Source of the DNA: Shinella sp. XGS7
GTDB taxonomy: Bacteria > Pseudomonadota > Gammaproteobacteria > Burkholderiales > Burkholderiaceae_C
Direction of reading: 5' to 3'
NCBI RefSeq assembly: GCF_020535565.1
Contig: NZ_CP084758.1
Coordinates: 62,001 to 126,000, forward strand
Length of the DNA stretch: 64,000 nt
The notes below the pieces were generated by a model. It saw nothing but the letters and a program-made list of their open reading frames with translations. It was not told where the DNA came from and did no database searches. Positions within the stretch are counted from its first letter, which is position 1. Each line of letters starts with the position of its first letter. Shown in pieces: positions 24,109 through 33,345 of the stretch. Both the position numbers and the translations under genes were made by a program.

Positions 24109-24214
24109 GGCCGGCCACCGGGGCAAGACCTGACCCCAGGACCCAGAATTCCGCTGGTTAACCCTGGGTTTCTGGCCGCGCCACGCGATTCCGGATCGTC
24201 CGACCGGCAGACAT

Positions 24215-24231
24215 TGCCTGAAATTCAGACA
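24215..24231. promoter_or_regulatory. Candidate upstream activator site (dyad TGCCTGAAATTCAGACA)
   Basis: The arms match at seven of eight positions around one central base. It lies about 135-150 bases upstream of the predicted sigma-54 transcription start, the usual distance for an enhancer-type activator. A second dyad, GGTTAACC, lies nearby at about 24158-24165. Confidence 0.4.
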
Positions 24232-24241
24232 AACCCCGAAC

Positions 24242-25789
24242 TCAAACCGTCTGGATCTTGAACACCGACACCGTGGCGTTCAGGCTCTGGGCCTGCTGCT
24301 TGAGCGACTCGGCGGCCGCGGCCGTCTGCTCCACCAGGGCCGCGTTCTGCTGGGTCATGCCGTCCAGCTGAACCACCGCCTGATTGATCTGGGCCAGGCC
24401 CTCGGACTGCCCGGCGCTGGCCTGGCTGATCTCGCCCACGGTCTGGGTCACGCGCTGCACCGCGCCCAGGATCTCGCCCATGGTGCTGCCCGCCCGGCTC
24501 ACCTGCTGGCTGCCGGCCTGCACGCGCTCCCCCGAGTCCGTGATCAGCTGGCGGATCTCGCGGGCCGCCGCAGCCGAGCGCTGGGCCAGGGCCCGCACCT
24601 CACCGGCCACCACGGCAAAGCCCCGCCCCTGCTCGCCGGCCCGCGCCGCTTCCACGGCGGCGTTCAGGGCCAGGATATTGGTCTGGAAGGCCACGCCGTC
24701 GATCACCGCCGTGATGTCCGAGATCTTGCGGCTGGACTCGGCAATGCCGCCCATGGTGCGCTCCACCTCCTGCATGACCTCGGCGCCCGCGCGGGCCTGG
24801 CCGGCGGCGCTGTCGGCCAGGCTGTGGGTCTGGCCGGCGGCCTGGGCGGAGTGCTGCACCTGCTGGGTCAGCTCCTGCATGGAGGCCGCCGTCTGCTGCA
24901 GACTGGCCGCCGCCTGCTCGGTGCGGGCCGAGAGGTCCTGGCTGCCCTGGGCCACCTCGCTGGAGGCATGGCCGATGGACTCGGTGGCGCCGCGTATGGC
25001 CGCCACCAGTTCGGTCAGCCGCGCCTGCATGGCCGCCACCTCGCGCAGCACCAGGCCCAGCTCGTCGGCCCGGCCGGTGTCGATGACGCGCCGCAGATCA
25101 CCGGCCGCCACCGCCGCCATGGTCTGACGCAAGCCCTCCAGGCGGGCGCGCAGGCGGCGCACAAAGAGCTCCACCCCCAGCAGGGCCAGCAGGCCGCCGG
25201 CCAGCACCAGGCCCAGGGTGACCAGGGCGTCGCGCCGCGCCACGGCGCGCACATCGTCCACATAGACGCCCGAGCCAATCACCCAGCCCCAGGGCGCAAA
25301 GCCCTGCACATAGGAGCGCTTGGGCTCGGGCTGCTGGGCGCCCGGCTTGGGCCAGAGATAGTCCACATAGCCCTCGCCGCTGGCCCGCACCACATTGACG
25401 AACTCCACGAAGAGCCGCTTGCCATCGGGGTCCTGGTTCTGGCTCAGGTCCTTGCCATTGAGCTCGGGCCGCACCGGGTGCATGACCATGCGCGGCCCCA
25501 TATCGTTGATCCAGAGATACTCATTGCCCGAGTAGCGGATCTTGCCCACGGCCGCCGCAGCGGCGGCCTGCGCCTCGGCCTCGCTCATGGCGCCGGACCG
25601 GGATTTCTCGTAGAACTCGCGCACCAGGCGCTCACCCGCCTTCACCTGCTCGACCGTGGTGATCATCTTCACCGCCAGCAGATTGCTGGAGGCCCGGTAG
25701 GTCAGCAAGAGCACCAGGGCCACAAAGCCTGCCAGCACCAGCACGATGGCCAGGCGCAGGCGCGTGGCCAGCATCAGATTGGCTCCCAT
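24242..25789 (-). CDS. Methyl-accepting chemotaxis protein with sCache sensor
   Basis: 515 aa. TM1 is about residues 12-32, followed by a periplasmic single-Cache domain ([18 protein letters not shown], then [21 protein letters not shown] and [13 protein letters not shown]), TM2 about 187-207 and a HAMP linker. The signalling tip contains [44 protein letters not shown]. The start is the ATG at 25789 with GGAGA upstream. It sits between the sigma-54 activator and the liv operon on the same strand, so it may sense the same compound that the operon imports. Confidence 0.92.
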   Translation of the reverse strand: MGANLMLATRLRLAIVLVLAGFVALVLLLTYRASSNLLAVKMITTVEQVKAGERLVREFYEKSRSGAMSEAEAQAAAAAAVGKIRYSGNEYLWINDMGPRMVMHPVRPELNGKDLSQNQDPDGKRLFVEFVNVVRASGEGYVDYLWPKPGAQQPEPKRSYVQGFAPWGWVIGSGVYVDDVRAVARRDALVTLGLVLAGGLLALLGVELFVRRLRARLEGLRQTMAAVAAGDLRRVIDTGRADELGLVLREVAAMQARLTELVAAIRGATESIGHASSEVAQGSQDLSARTEQAAASLQQTAASMQELTQQVQHSAQAAGQTHSLADSAAGQARAGAEVMQEVERTMGGIAESSRKISDITAVIDGVAFQTNILALNAAVEAARAGEQGRGFAVVAGEVRALAQRSAAAAREIRQLITDSGERVQAGSQQVSRAGSTMGEILGAVQRVTQTVGEISQASAGQSEGLAQINQAVVQLDGMTQQNAALVEQTAAAAESLKQQAQSLNATVSVFKIQTV

Positions 25790-25935
25790 ACACCGTCTCC
25801 TCTCAGGGCCGGCCTCTGGCTTGAGGCCTGTGTCCCGAATGTGGCGGCTTTGCAAGGGTCTGGCAATGCACGGACCTGCACCCAGCAGGGTCGTCGCGAA
25901 GATGCGACGGCCGCACTGGGGAATGCCCGAAGGGC

Positions 25936-27486
25936 TCAGCCCAGCTCGGGCCAGCGCGCCAGGCGCTCGTACAGCGAGGCGCGCGAGATCTGCAGCAGGC
26001 GCGCCGCCGCCATGCGGTTGCCCGCGGTCTGGCGCAGGGCCTGGGCAATGGCCTGGCGCTCCAGCTGCTCCACCTGCTCGGGCAGGGGGCGCAGCGGCCG
26101 CTCGGCAGACACCATGGCCGATGCCGAGGCCGGCACGGTCGCCGGCAAGGTCGCCTGCACAAGGGGCGCGCCGCAGGGCGCGGCCTCGGCGCCGAAATGC
26201 GCCGCTTCCAGCAGCAGCTCGTCGCTCATCAGGCTGACCTGCTCCAGGCGGTTGCGCAGCTCGCGGATATTGCCGGGCCAGGGCTGGCGCGCCAGCCAGT
26301 CCAGGGCCTCGGGCGCCAGCTGGCGCTGAGGCAGGCCGCTGCGCCGGGCGATGTCTTCCAGCAGGGCCTCGGCCAGGGCCTCCAGATCGTCCAGGCGCTC
26401 GCGCAGGGGCGGCAGGCGCAGGGGCAGCACATTCAGGCGGTAGAAGAGGTCGGCGCGGAACTCGCCGCGCGCCACCATGGCTTCCAGATCGCGGCTGGTG
26501 GCGGCGATCACGCGCACATCCACGCGCCGCAGCTCATTGCTGCCCAGGGCCTCGATCTCCTGCTCCTGCAGCACCCGCAGCAGCTTGCTCTGCAGGGCCA
26601 GGGGCATGTCGCCGATCTCGTCCAGAAACAGCGTGCCGCCATCGGCCAGGGCGAACTTGCCCTCGCGCCCGCGCCGGTCGGCGCCGGTGTAGGCGCCGGG
26701 CGCCACGCCGAAGAATTCGGCCTCCAGCAAGGTGTCGGGCACGGCCGCGATATTGATGCTCACCAGCGGCCGCTGGGCCCGCGCCGAGGCGGCATGGATG
26801 CCATGGGCCAGCAGCTCCTTGCCGGTGCCGGTCTCGCCCAGCAGCAGCACGGTGGCATCGGTCTGGGCCACGCGCCGGGCCTGGCGCTTGAGCTCCAGGG
26901 CCGCGGGGCTGGAGCCGATGAAGCTGGCGATGGTGTGCTTGGGCAGGCGTTTGCGCGCGGTCTCGGCGGCCAGCTGGCGGCGTGCCTCCTCCAGCTCCTG
27001 CTGCAGGCGGCCGAACTTCTGGATCAGGGGCTGCATGCTGGGCCCGCTGACCAGGCCGCGGGGCGCGCCGGGCGCGGCCGACTGCGCCTGCGGATGGTCC
27101 AGCAGCACCAGGCCCAGCGCACCGATCACCGCGCCCGCCGCGTCGCGCAGCGGCAGGCGGCTGACCAGAAAGGTGCCGGCCTTGTTGCTCAGCAGGTCCA
27201 CCAGGATGGGGCGGCCGCTGTCGATCACCTCGGCCAGCAGGGTGCCGGGCACCACCTCCTCCACCTTGCGGCCCACGAACTCGGTCTCGCTGTCAAAACC
27301 CAGGGCCGGCAGAAAGCGCTTGTAGCCCTCGCTGATCCAGACCACGCGGTGCTCGCGGTCCAGCAGCAGCATGCCCTGGGCCGTGGCCGCCAGCTGCTCG
27401 AACAGGGTGTGGGCGGCCAGGCGCATCACGCTCTGGGCGTCCAGCGGCAATTGGGAGAGTTCGGAAGCGTGGGACGGTGCGTGCAT
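25936..27486 (-). CDS. Sigma-54-dependent transcriptional activator with PAS sensor
   Basis: 516 aa. A PAS-like N-terminal domain ([33 protein letters not shown]) is followed by the AAA+ domain: Walker A GETGTGKE about residue 217, Walker [15 protein letters not shown], and arginine-finger region [24 protein letters not shown] Fis-type HTH ends the protein ([27 protein letters not shown]). The sigma-54 contact loop is GAYTGA rather than GAFTGA (about residue 265); Tyr occurs there in some functional activators. It is the obvious candidate to drive the sigma-54 promoter before livK. Confidence 0.9.
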   Translation of the reverse strand: MHAPSHASELSQLPLDAQSVMRLAAHTLFEQLAATAQGMLLLDREHRVVWISEGYKRFLPALGFDSETEFVGRKVEEVVPGTLLAEVIDSGRPILVDLLSNKAGTFLVSRLPLRDAAGAVIGALGLVLLDHPQAQSAAPGAPRGLVSGPSMQPLIQKFGRLQQELEEARRQLAAETARKRLPKHTIASFIGSSPAALELKRQARRVAQTDATVLLLGETGTGKELLAHGIHAASARAQRPLVSINIAAVPDTLLEAEFFGVAPGAYTGADRRGREGKFALADGGTLFLDEIGDMPLALQSKLLRVLQEQEIEALGSNELRRVDVRVIAATSRDLEAMVARGEFRADLFYRLNVLPLRLPPLRERLDDLEALAEALLEDIARRSGLPQRQLAPEALDWLARQPWPGNIRELRNRLEQVSLMSDELLLEAAHFGAEAAPCGAPLVQATLPATVPASASAMVSAERPLRPLPEQVEQLERQAIAQALRQTAGNRMAAARLLQISRASLYERLARWPELG

Positions 27487-27691
27487 GAGGTGCTGAACAG
27501 GGCGCGCGGCGCGAGCACGGTGGGCGAGGCAGCAGGCGCGCAAGGCCCGGCCCTCAGGACAAACGCTGCGCCGTGCGGCGAGCGCCGGACGCTGCGCGCG
27601 GGTTCCGCGGCAATGTAGCAGCCGCTCCGCGGCACTTGTGCGAAGCCGGCCCGCTCCGCGGGTGAACCCTGATGCGGGCCGCGCACAGGGC

Positions 27692-27709
27692 TGTAATTAT
27701 GGAATTACA
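27692..27709. promoter_or_regulatory. GntR operator palindrome TGTAATT-N4-AATTACA
   Basis: A perfect inverted repeat with 7-bp arms and a 4-bp spacer, ending two bases before the AAGGAGG ribosome site of the GntR gene. It is strikingly AT-rich in a very GC-rich setting. FadR/FCD-class GntR proteins bind short dyads of this kind and often autoregulate, so it probably controls the malonate operon. Confidence 0.65.
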
Positions 27710-27719
27710 AGGAGGCCCC

Positions 27720-28412
27720 ATGGACCCGGATGCACTGGCTCAGGCCCCGCTGCGCGGCAGCTCCATGCACGATGCCGTGGCCGCCCGACTGCGCGCCATG
27801 ATCTTCGAGCGCAGCCTGGCCCCGGGCGAGCGCATCGACGAGAAGCGCCTGGCCGAGCAATGGGCCATCAGCCGCACCCCGCTGCGCGAGGCGCTCAAGG
27901 TGCTGGTGGCCGAGGGCCTGCTGGAGCTGCTGCCGGGCCAGGGTTGCCGCGTCATCGAACTGGGCGACACGGATGCGGCCCAGCTCTTCCCGGTGATGGC
28001 CATGCTGGAGGCACGCTGTGCCCGCGAGGCCGCGCTCAAGGCCGGCCCGGCCGATCTGCTCACGCTGCGCCAGCTGCACGAGCAGCTGGAGCTGGCCGCC
28101 GCGGCGGGCGACCTCGACACCTACTACCGCGTCAACCACCTCTTTCACAGCCGGGTCCAGGCCCTGGCGGCCAACCGCTGGCTGGAGCGGGTGACGGCCG
28201 ATCTGCGCCAGTTCATGCGCCTGATGCGCGGGCGCCAGCTCAAGTCGCCGGGCCGCCTGGCCGCCTCCCTGGCCGAGCACCGCCGCCTGATGGCCGCGCT
28301 GGAAGCCGGCGACGGCGAGGCCGCGGCACGCGAGATGGAAGCGCATCTGCTGGCCCAGCTGGCCGCGCTCAAGACCCTCAGCCCCGCCGGAGACCCTCGC
28401 CATGTTGAATGA
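27720..28412 (+). CDS. GntR family (FCD domain) regulator of the malonate operon
   Basis: 230 aa. An N-terminal winged helix (ARLRAMIFERSLAPGERIDEKRLAEQWAISRTPLREALKVLVAEGLL) is followed by a helical FCD ligand domain that contains DTYYRVNHLFHSRV. The start is the ATG at 27720, eight bases after AAGGAGG. The 3' end overlaps the malonyl-CoA decarboxylase gene by 11 bases. Its position as the first gene and the palindrome in front suggest autoregulation, with malonate or malonyl-CoA as a plausible inducer, as for MatR/MdcY-type regulators. Confidence 0.88.
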   Translation: MDPDALAQAPLRGSSMHDAVAARLRAMIFERSLAPGERIDEKRLAEQWAISRTPLREALKVLVAEGLLELLPGQGCRVIELGDTDAAQLFPVMAMLEARCAREAALKAGPADLLTLRQLHEQLELAAAAGDLDTYYRVNHLFHSRVQALAANRWLERVTADLRQFMRLMRGRQLKSPGRLAASLAEHRRLMAALEAGDGEAAAREMEAHLLAQLAALKTLSPAGDPRHVE

Positions 28413-29694
28413 ACTGCGGCTGCAGCATCAGCAGCGTCAATGCCTGATCGCGGCGCGCCGCCTGCTCTCCGAGCGCGGCGAGGCCAACAGCCTGGGCCTG
28501 GCGCGCGAGCTGGTGGCGCGGCTGGCGGCCCTGAGCCCGGCCTCGCTGGAGGCGGTGTTCGACCGCCTGGCGCGCGACTTCAACCCCGATCCGCAGGCCG
28601 TGCTGGCCGCGGCCCAGGCCTATGCCGACACGCCCGACGCCGAGCACCTGCTGGCCCTGACCCGGCTCAGCGAGCCGCCGCGCCAGGAGCTGTTTCGCCG
28701 CCTGAACCGCGCCCCCGGTGCCACCGGCACCCTGGTGCGCCTGCGCCGCGCCCTGCTCAGCGGCCTGGCCAAGCACCCCGAGTGGCGCAGCGTGGAGAGT
28801 GATCTGCTGCACCTCTTCAGCTCCTGGTTCAACCCGGGCTTTCTGCAAATGCGCCAGGTGGACTGGAACTCACCCGCCCAGCTGCTGGAGCAGATCATCC
28901 GCCACGAGGCGGTGCACGAGATCGACGGCTGGGACGATCTGCGCCGCCGCCTGCAGCCCGACCGCCGGCTCTTCGCCTTCTTCCACCCCCAGCTGCCCGA
29001 GGAGCCGCTGATCTTCGTGGAGGTGGCCCTGCTGCCCGAGATGCCCGCGGCCATCGCGCCCCTGATCGACAAGAAGGCGCCCACCATGGCGCCGGACAAG
29101 TTCAAGGTGGCCGTGTTCTATTCCATCAGCAACTGCGAGCCGGGGCTCAAGGGCGTGTCCCTGGGCAACTTCCTGATCAAGCGCGTGGCCGAGCATCTGC
29201 AGCGCGAGATCCCGCGGCTCAGGACCTTCTGCACCCTCTCGCCCATTCCCGGCTTCGCGGCCTGGCTGGCGCGCAGCGACGAGGCCGCACTGGCCGAGCT
29301 GCCCGGCCTGAAGAAGGCCCAGCTGGAGCGGGCCCGCGCCGCCCGCGCCCTGCTGAGCGAGGCCTGTGGCGGCGACTGGGCGCGGCTCAGCCAGGCCGAG
29401 CCCCTGGGCCGCCTGGACGAGGCCCAGCAGCAGGCGCTGCAACGCCTGGCCGCCGTCTACCTGGTGGCCCAGACCGCCAGCCCCCGGGGCGACGCCGTAG
29501 CCCGCTTTCACCTGGACAACGGCGCCCGCCTGGAGCGGCTCAACCCCCTGGGCAACCGCGCACCCAAGGGCCTGAAACAGAGCTGCGGCATGATGGTCAA
29601 CTACCTCTACGACCTGGGCAAGATCGAAGGCCACCACGAGGCCTTCATCCAGGGCGAGATCGTTTACTCGCGCGGCGTGGCCGCCCTGCTCTGA
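28402..29694 (+). CDS. matA: Malonyl-CoA decarboxylase
   Basis: 430 aa. The helical N-terminal domain is followed by a GNAT-fold catalytic domain. The landmarks are HEAVHEIDGWDDLRRRL, FAFFHPQLPEEPLIFVEVAL, DKFKVAVFYSISNCEPGLKGVSLGNFLIKRV and FCTLSPIPGFAAWL, with the Ser (SPIPGF) and His used for decarboxylation, and a C-terminal KGLKQSCGMMVNYLYDL. It converts malonyl-CoA to acetyl-CoA and CO2, the second step of malonate use after MatB. Confidence 0.92.
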   Translation: MLNELRLQHQQRQCLIAARRLLSERGEANSLGLARELVARLAALSPASLEAVFDRLARDFNPDPQAVLAAAQAYADTPDAEHLLALTRLSEPPRQELFRRLNRAPGATGTLVRLRRALLSGLAKHPEWRSVESDLLHLFSSWFNPGFLQMRQVDWNSPAQLLEQIIRHEAVHEIDGWDDLRRRLQPDRRLFAFFHPQLPEEPLIFVEVALLPEMPAAIAPLIDKKAPTMAPDKFKVAVFYSISNCEPGLKGVSLGNFLIKRVAEHLQREIPRLRTFCTLSPIPGFAAWLARSDEAALAELPGLKKAQLERARAARALLSEACGGDWARLSQAEPLGRLDEAQQQALQRLAAVYLVAQTASPRGDAVARFHLDNGARLERLNPLGNRAPKGLKQSCGMMVNYLYDLGKIEGHHEAFIQGEIVYSRGVAALL

Positions 29695-29768
29695 GCAAGA
29701 CCCGGCCCCGGACCTCTTCACGACACAGGCCGCCCGCAGAGGCGGCCCACCACCCCAAGGAGACAAGG

Positions 29769-30764
29769 ATGATGATGATGACGAAGCAAACCCGGCGCCG
29801 CGCCGCCCTGGCCCTGCTGGCCGCCAGCGCCGCCACCCTGGCCGGCGGCAGCGCCCTGGCGCAGAGCTGGCCCAGCAAGCCCGTCACCCTCATCGTGCCC
29901 TTCCCGGCCGGCGGCGGCACCGATGCCTTCGCCCGCCCGCTCTCGGCCCAGCTCACCAAGCAGACCGGCAAGCAGTTCATCATCGACAACAAGGGCGGCG
30001 CCGGCGGCACCGTGGGCGCCACGCTGGCCGCCAAGGCCGCACCGGATGGCTACACCTTCTTCATGGGCGCGGTGCACCACGCCATCGCGCCCAGCATGTA
30101 CCCCAAGCTGGAGTACAAGCTGGAGGAAGACTTCGTGCCCGTGGGCCTGATCTCCAGCGTGCCCCAGGTCATCGTGGTGAACCCGAGCAAGGTGCAGGCC
30201 ACCGATCTGAAGAGCCTGCTGGAGTTCATCCGCAAGAACCCGGGCAAGCTCAACTACGGCTCGGCCGGCAACGGCACCTCCCACCACCTGGCCGGCGAGC
30301 TCTTCAAGCTGCAGACCAAGACCTTCATCACCCACATCCCCTACCGCGGCGCCGGCCCGGCCCTGCAGGACCTGATCGCCGGCCAGGTGGACCTGATGTT
30401 CGACGGCCTGGGCTCCAGCGCCAGCCATATCAAGGGCGGCCGCATCAAGGCCATCGCCGTGGCCTCGGCCAAGCGCGCACCCGGCTTCCCCGACCTGCCC
30501 ACCAGCGTGGAAGGCGGCGTGCCCAGCTACCAGGTGGCCACCTGGTACGGGCTCTGGGCGCCCAAGGGCACGCCCAAGGAGGTGATCGCCAGCATGCAGG
30601 CCGAGCTGAAGAAAGCTTTTGCCGAGGACAGCATCAAGAGCGCCTGGAACGGCCTGGGCACCGACACCCCCAATCTCTACGGCGACGCCTTCGGCCAGTT
30701 CGTCAGCGCCGAGCTCAAGCGCTGGGCCGAGGTCGTGAAGAGCTCGGGCGCGAAGCTGGATTGA
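29769..30764 (+). CDS. Bug-family (TctC-type) periplasmic solute receptor
   Basis: 331 aa with a signal peptide (RRRAALALLAASAATLAGGSALAQ). The mature protein starts WPSKPVTLIVPFPAGGGTDAFARPLS and carries FIIDNKGGAGGTVGATLAAKAAPDGYTF, then FITHIPYRGAGPALQDLIAGQVDLMFDG. These are hallmark Bug loops that bind carboxylates. No TctA/TctB membrane genes are adjacent, so this is an orphan receptor. Its place between the two malonate enzymes suggests malonate as ligand. AAGGAGA precedes a run of ATG codons at 29769. Confidence 0.92.
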   Translation: MMMMTKQTRRRAALALLAASAATLAGGSALAQSWPSKPVTLIVPFPAGGGTDAFARPLSAQLTKQTGKQFIIDNKGGAGGTVGATLAAKAAPDGYTFFMGAVHHAIAPSMYPKLEYKLEEDFVPVGLISSVPQVIVVNPSKVQATDLKSLLEFIRKNPGKLNYGSAGNGTSHHLAGELFKLQTKTFITHIPYRGAGPALQDLIAGQVDLMFDGLGSSASHIKGGRIKAIAVASAKRAPGFPDLPTSVEGGVPSYQVATWYGLWAPKGTPKEVIASMQAELKKAFAEDSIKSAWNGLGTDTPNLYGDAFGQFVSAELKRWAEVVKSSGAKLD

Positions 30765-30780
30765 GGACAATCACACGACC

Positions 30781-32316
30781 ATGAACGCAAACCTGTTCGC
30801 GGCCCTGCGGGCCGCCTTCCCCGCCGACCTGGACCGCCCCGCCATCGAATGCGCGGACGGTGAGCAGGCCGGCCTGGTCTACAGCTGGCGCGATCTCGAG
30901 CGCGCCACGGCCATGATGGCCAATCTGCTGGCCTCCCTGGATCTGCCAGCCGGCAGCCGGGTGGCGGTGCAGACCGAGAAGAGCGTCGAGGCCCTGATGC
31001 TCTATCTGGCCGTGCTGCGGGCGGGCTATGTCTATCTGCCGCTCAACACCGCCTACCAGGCGGCCGAGATCGAGTACTTCATTGGCAACGCCGAGCCGGC
31101 CGTGCTGGTGTGCGCGGGCAAGAACTTCGGCTGGGTCAGCAAGCTGGCCTTCCAGGCCGGCACCCAGTATGTGTTCACGCTCAACGAGGACCGCACCGGC
31201 ACCCTGCTGGACCGCGCCGGCGCCATGAGCGATCAGCACCAGATCGCGCACAAGAGTGCCGACGAGCTGGCCGCCATCCTCTACACCAGCGGCACCACGG
31301 GGCGCAGCAAGGGCGCCATGCTGAGCCACGGCAATATGCTCAGCAATGCCCGCACGCTCAAGGACTACTGGGGCTGGCAGCCGGATGATGTGCTGATCCA
31401 CGCCCTGCCCATCTTCCATGTGCACGGGCTCTTCGTGGCCTCGCACGGCGCCCTGCTCAACGGCAGCAAGATGATCTGGTTCGCCAAGTTCGACCCCAGG
31501 GCCACGATCGCACGCTTTGGCGAGGCCACGATCTTCATGGGCGTGCCCACGCTTTATGTACGCCTGCTGGCCGAGCCCGCGCTCACGCCTGCGGCCTGCG
31601 CCCGTATGCGGCTCTTCATCAGCGGCTCGGCCCCCCTGCTGATCGAGACCTTCCGCGACTGGCAGCAGCGCAGCGGCCACACCATCCTGGAGCGCTACGG
31701 CATGAGCGAGACCATCATGCTGACCTCCAACCCCTACCGCGCCGAGGACGGCGAACGCCGGGGCGGCACCGTGGGCTTCGCCCTGCCCGGTGTGGGCGTG
31801 CGCGTGCAGGACGATGCGGGCGCCCCCTGCCCCGTGGGCGAGATCGGCCACATCCAGGTGCGCGGCCCCAATGTGTTTGCCGGCTACTGGCGCATGCCCG
31901 AGAAGACCCGCGAGGAATTCACCGCCGACGGCTGGTTCAAGACCGGCGATGTGGGCCAGTGTGATGAGCGCGGCTACTTCACCATCGTGGGCCGCAGCAA
32001 GGACCTGATCATCTCCGGGGGCTACAACGTCTACCCGGCCGAGATCGAGGGCTTCATCAATGAGATGCCGGGCGTGGTCGAGTCGGCCGTGATCGGCGTG
32101 CCCCACCCTGACTTCGGCGAGGGCGTAGTCGCGGTGGTGGTGCCCAAGCCGGGCGCCAGCGTCGACGGCGCGGCCATCGTCGCCGCGTTGAAAAAACAGA
32201 TCGCCAACTTCAAGGTGCCCAAGCAGGTGTTCGTGGTCGACGACCTGCCGCGCAACACCATGGGCAAGGTGCAGAAGAACGTGCTGCGCGAGCAGCACCA
32301 GCAGCTCTTCGCCTGA
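30781..32316 (+). CDS. matB: Malonyl-CoA synthetase (MatB)
   Basis: 511 aa, ANL-superfamily acyl-CoA synthetase. The P-loop-like motif is YTSGTTGRSKGAMLSHGN (about residue 168), followed by LERYGMSET, then DGWFKTGDVGQ and the hinge SKDLIISGGYNVYPAEIE. The catalytic Lys is in LPRNTMGKVQKNVL. Overall it resembles malonate-specific MatB, and the neighbouring decarboxylase makes malonate + ATP + CoA to malonyl-CoA the most likely reaction. Confidence 0.92.
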   Translation: MNANLFAALRAAFPADLDRPAIECADGEQAGLVYSWRDLERATAMMANLLASLDLPAGSRVAVQTEKSVEALMLYLAVLRAGYVYLPLNTAYQAAEIEYFIGNAEPAVLVCAGKNFGWVSKLAFQAGTQYVFTLNEDRTGTLLDRAGAMSDQHQIAHKSADELAAILYTSGTTGRSKGAMLSHGNMLSNARTLKDYWGWQPDDVLIHALPIFHVHGLFVASHGALLNGSKMIWFAKFDPRATIARFGEATIFMGVPTLYVRLLAEPALTPAACARMRLFISGSAPLLIETFRDWQQRSGHTILERYGMSETIMLTSNPYRAEDGERRGGTVGFALPGVGVRVQDDAGAPCPVGEIGHIQVRGPNVFAGYWRMPEKTREEFTADGWFKTGDVGQCDERGYFTIVGRSKDLIISGGYNVYPAEIEGFINEMPGVVESAVIGVPHPDFGEGVVAVVVPKPGASVDGAAIVAALKKQIANFKVPKQVFVVDDLPRNTMGKVQKNVLREQHQQLFA

Positions 32317-32555
32317 TGTCTAGCGACGCGCCCGCCCTGCCCGACAACGCCCGCTGCCCGCGCTGCGGCGGCGATTTCCGCTGCGGCGTGAACGACGGCC
32401 ACTGCGCCTGCTTCGGCCTGCAGTTGGGCGAGGCCCTGCGCCAGCAGATCGCGGCCCAGTACCGCGACTGCCTGTGTGTGCGCTGTCTGGCGGCGCTGGC
32501 ACGGGAGAGCATGGAGTCCGGCCCTGTTTCCCCGGAGGGCGAGAGGTCTGGCTGA
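32316..32555 (+). CDS. Cysteine-rich CWC family protein
   Basis: 79 aa. The pattern CPRCGGDFRCGVNDGHCACFG followed by CLCVRC is the small cysteine-rich CWC family, probably a zinc binder. Its ATG shares one base with the matB stop (TGATG), so it is translated at the end of the malonate operon. Function unknown. Confidence 0.8.
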   Translation: MSSDAPALPDNARCPRCGGDFRCGVNDGHCACFGLQLGEALRQQIAAQYRDCLCVRCLAALARESMESGPVSPEGERSG

Positions 32556-32590
32556 TGCGAAATGTTTCACAAACAATTCGGCTGATCTGT

Positions 32591-32619
32591 CGGTTTTATC
32601 CAACCAGTTGGTAAAACCG
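32591..32619. other. Long inverted repeat / stem-loop
   Basis: CGGTTTTA pairs with TAAAACCG and CCAAC pairs with GTTGG, with one unpaired T and a two-base loop, giving a 13-bp hairpin. There is no T tract, so it may be an operator or a mRNA 3' structure rather than a terminator. It lies between the CWC gene and the terminator. Confidence 0.5.
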
Positions 32620-32643
32620 CTTTACTGAACAGACACAATGCGC

Positions 32644-32672
32644 AGCGCCTCCCCCGTGGGAGGCGCTTTTTT
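32644..32672 (+). terminator. Rho-independent terminator
   Basis: A perfect 10-bp stem, AGCGCCTCCC/GGGAGGCGCT, with loop CCGT and a following T run. It separates the malonate operon from the outer-membrane protein gene, or attenuates read-through into it. Confidence 0.85.
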
Positions 32673-32720
32673 CCGTTTCTAGCAAGCCGTTGACTAGAAG
32701 AACCCAAGGAGGATTTATCC

Positions 32721-33221
32721 ATGAAGAAGATCATCGCCCTGGCCGCTATCGCCGCCCTGTCCACCGTCGCTCAAGCTGACGGCTTCTACGTCGGTGGCGA
32801 CGTGGGCAAGTCCCGCTGGAAGGACGACGGCGTCACGTTCAAGGACACCAGCGTCGCCGTGTTCGGCGGCTACAACTTCAGCGACAACGTCGCTGTGGAG
32901 CTGGGCTACCGCAATCTGGGCAAGGACACCGTCACCGTGCTGAACGTGCCCGTGACCGTCAAGGCCAACGCCCTGCAACTGTCGGCCGTGCTGTCGGCTC
33001 CGCTGAGCACCGATTTCGCCGTGTTCGGCCGCCTGGGCGTGAACCGCATTGAAGTCAAGGCCTCTGCCGCTGGCGCCAGCGACAAGGACAACGAGACCAA
33101 GGCCCTGATCGGCTTCGGCGCTCGTTACGCCATCAGCAAGGAATTCGGCCTGCGCGCCGAGTTCCAGAAGCCCGCCAGCAACATCCGCGTGCTGTCGATC
33201 GGCGCTGACTACCGCTTCTAA
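32721..33221 (+). CDS. Outer-membrane beta-barrel protein (OmpA/OmpX-like)
   Basis: 166 aa. The signal peptide MKKIIALAAIAALSTVAQAD is followed by alternating strands (FYVGGDVGKSRW, TSVAVFGGYNFSDNVAVELGYRNLG, FAVFGRLGVNRIEVKA, LIGFGARYAISKEFGLRAEFQK) and ends IGADYRF, with the C-terminal Phe needed for barrel insertion. It probably has eight strands. A strong AAGGAGG site precedes the ATG. Codon use is more biased than in neighbours (few rare codons), which suggests high expression. Confidence 0.88.
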   Translation: MKKIIALAAIAALSTVAQADGFYVGGDVGKSRWKDDGVTFKDTSVAVFGGYNFSDNVAVELGYRNLGKDTVTVLNVPVTVKANALQLSAVLSAPLSTDFAVFGRLGVNRIEVKASAAGASDKDNETKALIGFGARYAISKEFGLRAEFQKPASNIRVLSIGADYRF

Positions 33222-33267
33222 GCACCTGGTCTGAGCAGCGCTCGCTACGGCGAGCCTGCGCGGTCTC

Positions 33268-33305
33268 AACGCGGCAGCTGCCTCCGGGCACTGCCGCGTT
33301 TCTCT
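33268..33305 (+). terminator. Rho-independent terminator after the outer-membrane protein gene
   Basis: A perfect 10-bp stem AACGCGGCAG/CTGCCGCGTT with a 13-base loop, followed by TCTCTT. Confidence 0.75.
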
Positions 33306-33345
33306 TGATGGGTGGACGAGGCCTCCGGGCACAATACCTGCCACG

